From Saprospiraceae bacterium (GTDB lineage Bacteria; Bacteroidota; Bacteroidia; Chitinophagales; Saprospiraceae), in NCBI GenBank assembly GCA_016718205.1, contig JADKEB010000010.1, positions 124,001 to 188,000 on the forward strand: a stretch of 64,000 nt of DNA, written 5' to 3'. Within the stretch, counting starts at the first letter, position 1. Each line of letters starts with the position of its first letter. The notes beneath the pieces are model-generated. The model worked only from the letters and a program-made list of their open reading frames with translations, was not told the DNA's origin and ran no database searches. Below are positions 43,781-51,027 of this stretch, one piece after another. Position numbers and translations under genes: made by a program.

Positions 43781-45666
43781 ATGATACCACCTATTTGAAA
43801 CTTTATCTTAATAAGTTTTTGTATTTCATCAATAGGCTGGAAGGCATTTCTTAATTGCAGACGTTGCATTTTATCCATCATTTCGGGTTGGATATATCGG
43901 CCGGAATCATGGGATTGAAACCCTTGAGAAGTCCTGATGCGAATCAAGATTTCATAAGCATCAGCTGCCATGTGGTACAACTCAGCATTGTTTGGGTCTG
44001 ATTCTGCCAAAGCCAAAAATCTCTTGGATGTATTATTAACTTCTTTGATTTGCCTCGAGAGTATGAGTAGTCTGGCCGCATCCACTAGTGGCATCATTGC
44101 CCTGAGTTTTATATCAAAACTATCTTTGTGCTCACCATTTTTTTCTACAATGAAGTTTCGGAAAAATGACAGCGGTGGTGGGTTTTCCAATGCATTTTTT
44201 GCAAGTAGCTGTAGAAAGACCTCTTGTTGATCTAACAACCCGGATATGTGGTCGGTAAGATTTTCTACAAGTGACAGATCGCCATATACAGGTCTGTAAT
44301 CAAAAAATATGGTACACATCATGATTTCTTTTTCTCCCGGGTTATGGATCCATTTTGAAAAAGTGTTCTTCCATTCAGCAATACTTTGACACCATGCAGG
44401 ATTAGACGCCATCATGTCAGCCGGACAATATTCATACCCCACATCATGCAACATTGAAGTGACTTCTTTTGCCAGACTTAGACAGGTTTCTTTGACATTG
44501 ATGATATTTGGATCATGGTGATATATCAATGCATTGTCCTGATCCGTACGAAGTAATTGTTCCTGTCGCCCCTCACTGCCTAATGAGATCCAACAATATT
44601 TAATGTCCTTAAATTTTTCTTTACCGATTTTTACCTCAGCAATTTGTATACACCGGAGGATGATATCATCATTGATTTCAGAAACTATCTGAGTAATATA
44701 AGGTATGGAAACTTCTTTATCAATGTACTTTTTAATCAGATTTTCTGTTTTATCCCGTATGACTTTGAGTTGCATAGATGATGTACATTTTCTGATTTCT
44801 TTTATGAGTATAGAAGGATTGTCAGCTTGCTGGACCACAAGATCATGATCTGATACAACTCCAATAAGCCTGGAATCGACTGTACCATCTTCAGTGACAG
44901 CCAAGTGATTGATTCTATTTTTGATCATTATAATTTGCAACTCGGCTATACTGAGTGATGGTCGGACACAAATAACAGGAGATGACATAATTTGTGCCAC
45001 CTTTTCTATTTTGCTAACATCTCCTGCTACTACTTTTATGCGTAGGTCTTTGTCGGTGATGATTCCAATGGGTTTTTGTGCTTCGTTACATATGATGATA
45101 GATCCAATTTTGTGATCTGCCATCATGATAGCAGCATCTTGAATGGTATGAAGCAATTGGCAATACACAGGGGCTTTCTCCATATCAGTTTTGAATATCT
45201 CCGCATGTAAGGTGGAAGCCATGCCTTCCACATGATTTTTTTTGTAAAACATATTTCCCGTTCCTACAGCAAAGTTTGCAGCCAAAAATGACAACACTTT
45301 AGGAAATTGTTCCAGATAGGGTAGAAAGGTTTCTGTTTTGATGGCATATATTATGGATTCTTCTTCTGTTTTTGCAGATAACAGATAAGGGGATTGGGCC
45401 AAAAGAGGCCTGATACCAAAAATATCACCTTCATCACATTGATCTACCATAGTACCATCTCCCTGATACAGATGTATTGCACCTTCATTGACTATATAAA
45501 ATTGTGGAGGAGGCATATCACCTATTTCGAACAATACCGAATTTGGAGGCAAATACTTCACAATGACCTTTCCTGCGATTGTCATGATTACATCTTTGGG
45601 AAGCATCGAAAATGGAGGAAACTCCTTGATAAAATCATAGACCCTATGGATGATTTCATTTTTCAT
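43777..45666 (-). CDS. Cyclic-nucleotide-binding, CBS and DUF294 nucleotidyltransferase protein
   Basis: 629 residues. Order: cNMP-binding domain (about 15-125; VLFEIGDMPPPQFYIVNEG), a CBS pair (about 165-290; GIITDKDLRIKVV ... GVVSDHDLVV), then DUF294 with the nucleotidyltransferase motif GSEGRQEQLLRTDQDNAL (near 355-375) and a C-terminal helical domain. The GS...R...TDQDNA signature resembles GlnD-type transferases, suggesting it modifies a protein in response to a cyclic nucleotide or adenylates. The target is unknown. It overlaps the exonuclease gene. A family A repeat was inserted about 23 bp before its start codon, so its promoter is probably within or beyond the repeat. Confidence 0.9.
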   Translation of the reverse strand: MKNEIIHRVYDFIKEFPPFSMLPKDVIMTIAGKVIVKYLPPNSVLFEIGDMPPPQFYIVNEGAIHLYQGDGTMVDQCDEGDIFGIRPLLAQSPYLLSAKTEEESIIYAIKTETFLPYLEQFPKVLSFLAANFAVGTGNMFYKKNHVEGMASTLHAEIFKTDMEKAPVYCQLLHTIQDAAIMMADHKIGSIIICNEAQKPIGIITDKDLRIKVVAGDVSKIEKVAQIMSSPVICVRPSLSIAELQIIMIKNRINHLAVTEDGTVDSRLIGVVSDHDLVVQQADNPSILIKEIRKCTSSMQLKVIRDKTENLIKKYIDKEVSIPYITQIVSEINDDIILRCIQIAEVKIGKEKFKDIKYCWISLGSEGRQEQLLRTDQDNALIYHHDPNIINVKETCLSLAKEVTSMLHDVGYEYCPADMMASNPAWCQSIAEWKNTFSKWIHNPGEKEIMMCTIFFDYRPVYGDLSLVENLTDHISGLLDQQEVFLQLLAKNALENPPPLSFFRNFIVEKNGEHKDSFDIKLRAMMPLVDAARLLILSRQIKEVNNTSKRFLALAESDPNNAELYHMAADAYEILIRIRTSQGFQSHDSGRYIQPEMMDKMQRLQLRNAFQPIDEIQKLIKIKFQIGGII

Positions 45667-45688
45667 ACTGATAGTTGATTTTGGTTCC

Positions 45689-45953
45689 TAAGAGTATGTT
45701 TAAACTTTTATCATTTGGCTCCAAGTGGCAAATTTAATTTTAGCCATCGTTATATTTTTCGCCGTACAGCGTCAAGCTATGCTTGAACTTCCGGCTATAT
45801 TCAGTATTCGCTGCGAGCAGCTGCTCGCAGTTCCTTCTTTATTGAGTAAAGTATTTTACTCAATTCTCGTCACAGACGAGACCATTCAGTCATCTTGTCC
45901 AAAATTAAATTTCCTTGCTTTCGCTCAAACATAAAAATTTAAACATACTCTAA
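45689..45953. mobile_element. Repeat family A, copy 3 (259-bp MITE-like element with TAA target duplications)
   Basis: The element spans 45692-45950 and is flanked by TAA at 45689-45691 and 45951-45953. It has the same orientation and almost the same sequence as the other two copies. The duplication lies 23 bp in front of the DUF294 start codon, so the insertion must have displaced or replaced that gene's promoter. Confidence 0.93.
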
Positions 45954-46159
45954 GTTACTTTGAGTATGCTCAATAAAAAAATTTGAATTTTCTTTGTAAA
46001 AGTAAGATAAAATTAAAAAAAATCAAAATCTGTAAACAAAAAAAGCATATAAGTATTTAAATATATACACACTTGAATATAATCACTGGTTTCTGTGTTT
46101 GAATACATTTGCACACTTAATCCCGGATTTGAAAATTTAAATACACGCTAAAATAGTGA
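45954..46159. other. AT-rich leader of the ArsR gene
   Basis: Contains no other gene. A TGTGTTTGAATACATTTGCAC segment at about 46096-46115 could hold a -7-like element (TACATTTG, about 46107-46114), which is compatible with transcription of the ArsR gene. Confidence 0.4.
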
Positions 46160-46450
46160 ATGGTAATGAATTCTTGTTTTGACATAGATTTTTTGGAAGA
46201 TGTTACTGAAAAACTTAAAGCTGTTGCACATCCTGTACGTTTTGTGATGGTGGATTTACTGTACAAAGAAAATCAATTGTCTGTCACGGAGATACATGAA
46301 AAACTTGATATAGAACAAGCTGTTGCCAGTCATCATTTAAGAATTCTAAAAAATCAGAATATCGTCAAAGTGAACCGTGATGGAAAAAACTCTTATTATT
46401 CTTTGGCGAAGGAAAATTTTCATCAGATAGTAACAGCTATGTTACCTTAG
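46160..46450 (+). CDS. ArsR-family winged-helix regulator
   Basis: 96 residues (ATG 46160; ATG 46166 possible). A typical ArsR fold: EKLKAVAHPVRFVMVDLLY, NQLSVTEIHEKLDIEQAVASHHLRILKNQNIVKVNRDGKNSYYSLA, giving the recognition helix and wing. The metal-binding ELCVCD-type motif is absent (there is only a Cys near the N-terminus), so it may not sense metals. No regulated partner lies downstream: the last base of its stop codon is the first base of a family B element. It is probably autoregulated. Confidence 0.9.
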   Translation: MVMNSCFDIDFLEDVTEKLKAVAHPVRFVMVDLLYKENQLSVTEIHEKLDIEQAVASHHLRILKNQNIVKVNRDGKNSYYSLAKENFHQIVTAMLP

Positions 46451-46611
46451 GCTCTGTTTATAAATAAATGGTGCAGAATTGGCGAAGTTAATTTGTTCTT
46501 TTTCAAGGCGTAAATGAGGCGAATAGCCTTAACTATTTAACGATTTTACAACCCAGAAAAAGAGCAAAAGAACGAGACAAAATGTATCAGTTATTATTTA
46601 ACTGAGCCTTA
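46447..46611. mobile_element. Repeat family B (159-bp element with TTA target duplications)
   Basis: GGCTCTGTTTATAAATAA (from 46450) and the inverse of GGCTCAGTTAAATAATAA (to 46608) are imperfect inverted ends. Both sides carry TTA (46447-46449 and 46609-46611). The insertion supplies the last base of the ArsR stop codon. No coding content. Confidence 0.8.
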
Positions 46612-46636
46612 GAGTATATTTAATTTTTTTTTAGCT
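46612..46636. repeat. End fragment of a family A-type repeat
   Basis: GAGTATATTTAATTTTTTTT directly follows the TTA of element B and resembles the family A terminus (GAGTATGTTTAAA); it reads on into TTTAGCTG like the fragment at 48560. It looks like the remains of an older insertion next to, or hit by, element B. Confidence 0.55.
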
Positions 46637-46796
46637 GTAAATCAAGAAATTATGGTGCGGACAATGAAATAATCAACGCATTAAGTTGCCTGACAACAAT
46701 CTTATAGAAGGGCAGGTGAACTAAATAAGACGATTATTTTGAAGTCGGGTACATATTACTTTGATTTTTAAGGTAAAAAAATTAATCTTACTCTAT

Positions 46797-46968
46797 TACC
46801 TAAATATCTAAAATGAGATTCGTAGTGAGACCTTCAAATGCAATAAAATCAGTACTTTTGGCGACAAATCATAGACACCCCTATGGTGCGAAGCCAAAAG
46901 TAAACAAAGTGGCTGATTTTGAAGTAGTTGGAGGTCGTAATAGATTATCATTTTAGATTTTTAGGTAT
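46797..46968. mobile_element. Repeat family C, copy 3
   Basis: ACCTAAATATCTAAAATGA (from 46799) and the inverse of ACCTAAAAATCTAAAATGA (to 46966) enclose about 170 bp; both sides have ATT. Internal similarity to copies 1 and 2 is highest when the element is read in reverse. Its right border abuts the stop codon of the FAD oxidoreductase gene (TAA at 46968-46970 on the minus strand). Confidence 0.88.
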
Positions 46969-48083
46969 TACTTTATAACTTCACAGGCGAGCATTTCACC
47001 CAAGTAGGAACCAATAGCTACGCCCATTCCTCCCAGTCTTACGCCGGCAATAATATCTTCATCAACCCATTTGCAAATCGGGTATTTCGATGGGCCAATG
47101 CCTAATATACCACTCCACCAATGATAAATTTTAGATGAAGCTCCCGGATACAGCTCTTCCAGTATTTTTTTAAGATACTCCTGTATCAATGCGGTATGTC
47201 CAAACTGATCCGTTAACTCACCTGAATGATCCAGATTTCTACCACCACCAAGGAGGATCCTGCCCTCATAATTTCGAAAATAAACATAGCCTTTATCCAT
47301 GTGGTATCCTGAATCCAAAGGATTGTTGTCCAGTTTTTCAGTAATTAATACTTGATTTCTTGCAGGCACAACTTCTAATTCGGGAAACAAAGCAGCAGTA
47401 AATCCATTAGTACACACAATAAGTCTCTTATATTCGATGATCAGGTGCTGGTCCGTTTTTATCACTTTATTTTGTCTATCCACTTCTGTAATATTTATTC
47501 CATACACAACAGAAATACCAAGATCAGCAGCCTTCCGACTTAGAGCATTCATCATGGCCACCGGATTGATGATACCTTCGGATGCATTATAAATAGCATC
47601 TGTATCATAGGCAGTCAATTTACGATTTTTGACCAGTGAGTAACAATTGGAAATATCCAGATGAGAATGCATTAACTCGTTACAATATACGATGCTGTTG
47701 ATACATTGTTCTTTAAGTATATTATCTGATTTTCGAAAAAGTTCAGTTCCACCGTGATGCTGGTACTCCATTTGTTGAGGCTGGACTCGTGATTTGAGTA
47801 TTTTTAAGCCCTGATATCTCATTTTTACAATTTCCATAGTCTGCTCCTCACCAATCTGTTGAATATCATCAAGTATTTCAGAAACAGATCCAAAACATGA
47901 AAATCCTGCATTTTTTGTACTTGCACCATATGGCAGACTTCCTCGCTCAAGAATTTTTACGGTAAGCCAAGGTTGTTTTTCTTTGATGGAAATGGCAGCA
48001 CTCAACCCAACAATACCTGAACCAATAATTGTTAAATCCATTGGTGTTTGTATAAATTTTTTTTCCCAAAAGCTATAATTCAT
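46968..48083 (-). CDS. FAD-dependent oxidoreductase (DAO family)
   Basis: 371 residues. After a short lead (MNYSFWEKKFIQ) typical of this Bacteroidota group comes the FAD-binding DLTIIGSGIVGLSAAISIKE (GxGxxG), then GASTKNAGFSCFGS, and the C-terminal GILGIGPSKYPICKWV and GVRLGGMGVAIGSYLG that close the FAD site. The family includes D-amino-acid, glycine and sarcosine oxidases; which substrate is used here is not readable. It diverges from the DUF4293 gene with only 38 bp between them, so their promoters overlap. Confidence 0.9.
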   Translation of the reverse strand: MNYSFWEKKFIQTPMDLTIIGSGIVGLSAAISIKEKQPWLTVKILERGSLPYGASTKNAGFSCFGSVSEILDDIQQIGEEQTMEIVKMRYQGLKILKSRVQPQQMEYQHHGGTELFRKSDNILKEQCINSIVYCNELMHSHLDISNCYSLVKNRKLTAYDTDAIYNASEGIINPVAMMNALSRKAADLGISVVYGINITEVDRQNKVIKTDQHLIIEYKRLIVCTNGFTAALFPELEVVPARNQVLITEKLDNNPLDSGYHMDKGYVYFRNYEGRILLGGGRNLDHSGELTDQFGHTALIQEYLKKILEELYPGASSKIYHWWSGILGIGPSKYPICKWVDEDIIAGVRLGGMGVAIGSYLGEMLACEVIK

Positions 48084-48121
48084 TATATTGTGCCCTTTAT
48101 CGGAACAAAATTAGTAATTTT

Positions 48122-48559
48122 ATGCTACAACGTATTCAGTCTATTTTTTTATTAGTTTGCGGCGGTTCATTTTTTGGTCTTTTTGGAATACCATTTGCTT
48201 CCAGTAGTGTTGCCATTCCAAATTTGCTCAGTGATATGACTTATAATATTCAGGATAGTCCTTTACTTATTGGCCTCAGTGTCCTGGGTGGTCTCGTAAG
48301 CATCATTGCTATTTTTTTGTTCAACAACCGGGTACTTCAGATGCGCCTCAGTTACGTAGTTACAGTAGTAAGTATTTTATTACCTCTCCTGGCTATGCTG
48401 TTAATTTACAATGAAGGTACTATCACCAATCAGGCCAACCAAATAAATGACGAAATAGGGATATATTTGCCTTTGATTGGATTAATCTTTTCGATCTTGG
48501 CTGCCAGATATATAAAGAAAGATGAGGATACTGTCAGATCAATGGACAGATTGAGATAA
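48122..48559 (+). CDS. DUF4293 membrane protein
   Basis: 145 residues with four transmembrane helices (IFLLVCGGSFFGLFGIPFA, PLLIGLSVLGGLVSIIAIFLF, YVVTVVSILLPLLAMLLIY, IYLPLIGLIFSILAARYI) and a charged C-terminal tail. It starts MLQRIQSIFLL, the DUF4293 opening found across Bacteroidota. Function unknown; inner membrane. Its stop TAA is also the border of a family A-type repeat fragment (TAA followed by GAGTATG). Confidence 0.87.
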   Translation: MLQRIQSIFLLVCGGSFFGLFGIPFASSSVAIPNLLSDMTYNIQDSPLLIGLSVLGGLVSIIAIFLFNNRVLQMRLSYVVTVVSILLPLLAMLLIYNEGTITNQANQINDEIGIYLPLIGLIFSILAARYIKKDEDTVRSMDRLR

Positions 48560-48612
48560 GAGTATGTTTAAATTTTTATATTTGAGTGAAAGTGAATTTT
48601 AGCTGAAAGAAA
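48560..48612. repeat. Family A-type end fragment (reverse orientation)
   Basis: GAGTATGTTTAAATTTTTAT followed by TTGAGTGAAAGTGA is the reversed right end of family A (compare ...TCACTTTCGCTCAAACATAAAAATTTAAACATACTC). It joins TTTTAGCTG after about 40 bp, as at 46612. It is preceded by TAA, which is the stop codon of DUF4293. Confidence 0.75.
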
Positions 48613-48629
48613 ATGGATATTGAAAAATA

Positions 48630-50351
48630 TTGAAAAATAAAATATTAGTTGTATTAGCTCTCTTTTGGAGTGTATGTGTGAATGCCCAAAAGGAATTATT
48701 GATCAATGAATTGGATTGTGACACTCCGGGATTAGATACTCAGGAATTCATTGAACTTCGTTCTATAAAACCCAATTTTCCTTTAGACGGTTTTGTGTTG
48801 GTTTTTTTTAACGGATCATCAAGTGGTGGAAATTCCTGCTATCTGGCACTTGACCTTGATGGATACCAAACAGATGTCAATGGGATTTTTTTGATAGGTC
48901 CTTCCACTTTAATTCCTTTTCCACATTATATTATTCCTGAAAATACCATACAAAACGGAGAAGATGCTGTGGCGATTTACAAAGGGGAAGGCACTGATTT
49001 CCCAATTGGGAAAATGGCATTTTTTGACACCAGATTGATTGATGTATTGATCTATGGAACCAGTGATCCTGATGCGGTAACTATGCTTCAGATTTTTAAA
49101 GCTTTCGACCCAAATATTCGTCAGATCAATGAAGGCAGTGCAAACAATACAAACTCTATTCAAAGAAAAAATGATGGTACGTATTATGTAGGAATCCCTA
49201 CTCCACGTAAGCTCAATGATGGCTCAGGAGTAATTTTGACTGGTATTAAATTGGCTTTCAACAAACAAAAATATACAGAAGGCGACACTATTCAGATTAC
49301 TTTTCAAATTGATCAAATAATTGAAAGTAATTTGGTAATTGAATTTTCTGTCAACAATGGAACATTCAACCTTACTGATATTAAGGGTGAATTGAAAATT
49401 ACATTGCAAAAAAACCAATATAATGCAACAACTTCTTTGATCATTTTGGATGATAAAGACGATGAAGGTGATGAAGAATTAGTATTCAAAATGGCACCAT
49501 TACCTGAAAAATATTTCAGTATCAATAATAATGTTAGAATTCGTGTTGATGATAATGATTTCAAAATTGCAGATTTTGGAACACCTTTAAACCCTACTTA
49601 TGGAAGAGTAAAAGCTCAATATGATAAAGACTACTACCATGTTCTAAATGGAAAATCAGGGAATGATCTAAAATGGGCATTGCAATCCATTATTGCTAAC
49701 CCATTAATTGTCAGGGCACAAACCTACAATGACCTGATTGACATCTTAAAAGAAGCAGACCAGAATCCCGAAAACAGTAATCAAATTTGGCAGGTTTACT
49801 TAGAAAAGGGGCGTTCGAAGCTTGATTTCCAAACCAGTTCAGATAATAATAATGCATGGAACAGAGAACACGTCTGGCCAAGATCCAGAGGAGGTTTTAA
49901 CAGCATTGATGAAGATGAACAGATCAATGGGAAAAATATATTTTGGTCTACAGGTCCTGATTCCTTAAGACATGCAAATTCTGATGCGCATGGCATTCGT
50001 GCGGTAAATGGTGTGGAAAACAGCAATCGTGGAAATAAATATTTTGGCCAGTATTCAGGTCCTGCTGGTACCAAAGGTAAATTTAAGGGAGATGTGGCGA
50101 GGTGCATTTTTTTTCTGGCTGTCAGGTACAATGGACTTCAGGTGGTAGGCGGATATCCGGAAGGTCAAATAGGAAAGTTTGGCGATTTAGACACATTATT
50201 GGCTTGGCATAGGGTGGATGTTACAGATGATTTTGAAATGAACAGAAATAACCTTGTTTTTGATTGGCAGAAAAACAGAAATCCCTTTATAGATTTACCG
50301 GATTTGGTGGAGTATGTTTATGGCAACAAAAAGGTTTACCCTACCAATTAA
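48630..50351 (+). CDS. Secreted endonuclease I with N-terminal lamin-tail-like and Calx-beta-like modules (frameshifted before its T9SS domain)
   Basis: 573 residues, starting at a TTG (48630) because no ATG precedes the signal peptide in frame (KILVVLALFWSVCVNAQ). Modules: an LTD-like sandwich (about 20-190; LLINELDCDTPGLDTQEFIEL), a Calx-beta-like region (about 205-310; TEGDTIQITFQID, ILDDKDDEGDEELVF), and an endonuclease I (EndA) domain (about 325-560) with the catalytic NREHVWPRSRGG, DLR-type HANSDAHGIRAVNG and NRGNKYFG. It would degrade extracellular DNA. Translation stops at 50349-50351, but the next frame continues into a T9SS sorting domain, so one base appears lost near the A5 run at 50328-50332. 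Confidence 0.87.
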   Translation: MKNKILVVLALFWSVCVNAQKELLINELDCDTPGLDTQEFIELRSIKPNFPLDGFVLVFFNGSSSGGNSCYLALDLDGYQTDVNGIFLIGPSTLIPFPHYIIPENTIQNGEDAVAIYKGEGTDFPIGKMAFFDTRLIDVLIYGTSDPDAVTMLQIFKAFDPNIRQINEGSANNTNSIQRKNDGTYYVGIPTPRKLNDGSGVILTGIKLAFNKQKYTEGDTIQITFQIDQIIESNLVIEFSVNNGTFNLTDIKGELKITLQKNQYNATTSLIILDDKDDEGDEELVFKMAPLPEKYFSINNNVRIRVDDNDFKIADFGTPLNPTYGRVKAQYDKDYYHVLNGKSGNDLKWALQSIIANPLIVRAQTYNDLIDILKEADQNPENSNQIWQVYLEKGRSKLDFQTSSDNNNAWNREHVWPRSRGGFNSIDEDEQINGKNIFWSTGPDSLRHANSDAHGIRAVNGVENSNRGNKYFGQYSGPAGTKGKFKGDVARCIFFLAVRYNGLQVVGGYPEGQIGKFGDLDTLLAWHRVDVTDDFEMNRNNLVFDWQKNRNPFIDLPDLVEYVYGNKKVYPTN

Positions 50352-50599
50352 GCAATACCGTCCATGATGTTCAGCATGATAAATATACTATTTTCCCTAA
50401 CCCAGGATTTGAGCATATCCACATTAAGGGCATAGGGGAAGAAACCGAAATCCGGATTATTGACAATAATGGTAAGATGCTTTTGTCAAAAACTGCCTTT
50501 GAAGATACCTTAATAGATGTGAAACTATCAGCAGGTATATATTTTATAAAATTGAAGACTTTCAGCCAAAGTGTAACTAAAACTATTATTGTTAGATAA
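50333..50599 (+). pseudogene. Frameshifted T9SS sorting domain of the secreted endonuclease
   Basis: The frame one base off from the endonuclease gene reads GLPYQLSNTVHDVQHDKYT, then IFPNPGFEHIHIKG, IRIIDNNGKMLLSK, and GIYFIKLKTFSQSVTKTIIVR. This is a full T9SS C-terminal sorting domain. The join works with a one-base insertion at the preceding A5GG run. A separate start for this part (nominally 50264) makes no biological sense, so I treat it as the detached end of the nuclease. Confidence 0.87.
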
Positions 50600-50940
50600 A
50601 CTGGCAAGAGTTCAGAAAACGTATTCGAATAATTTTCTGTAAATAAACCAGGTACTATAAGGCTGTTTTTCAACAATGTTTTCCACCAAAATTGAAGTTA
50701 TATAATAACTAATGCAGGTTTAAAAATCTTAACCATCTTAGATATCAAATTTACCAGCAAACAAACAAAATAATAGAGAAATGAGACACAAGGTGCAAAC
50801 TTGCGCTAGCAGGGCTACTGCGTTTTATTAGGTACTTACTTCATTCCTGTAGTACTAAACTTCTTAGACAATCTGGTATGCCTGCCTTGTGATACGGGGA
50901 GACCTGAATGAGAATAAATTTTTCTACTTCAAAATATAAC
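50600..50940. other. Gene-free stretch
   Basis: No gene, repeat copy or clear regulatory site recognised between the endonuclease and the terminator of the barrel operon. Confidence 0.4.
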
Positions 50941-50975
50941 AAAAGCCACACAGCTTACTTTGATGTGTGGCTTTT
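50941..50975 (-). terminator. Bidirectional-looking terminator after the barrel gene
   Basis: AAAAGCCACACA (50941-50952) pairs with TGTGTGGCTTTT (50964-50975); A/T runs on both sides let it work in both directions. It lies 53 bp beyond the stop of the barrel gene. Confidence 0.85.
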
Positions 50976-51027
50976 GTTCATGATGGGCAATAATAAAAAA
51001 ATTGCCTAACAAGTTGAAGGATTTCCC

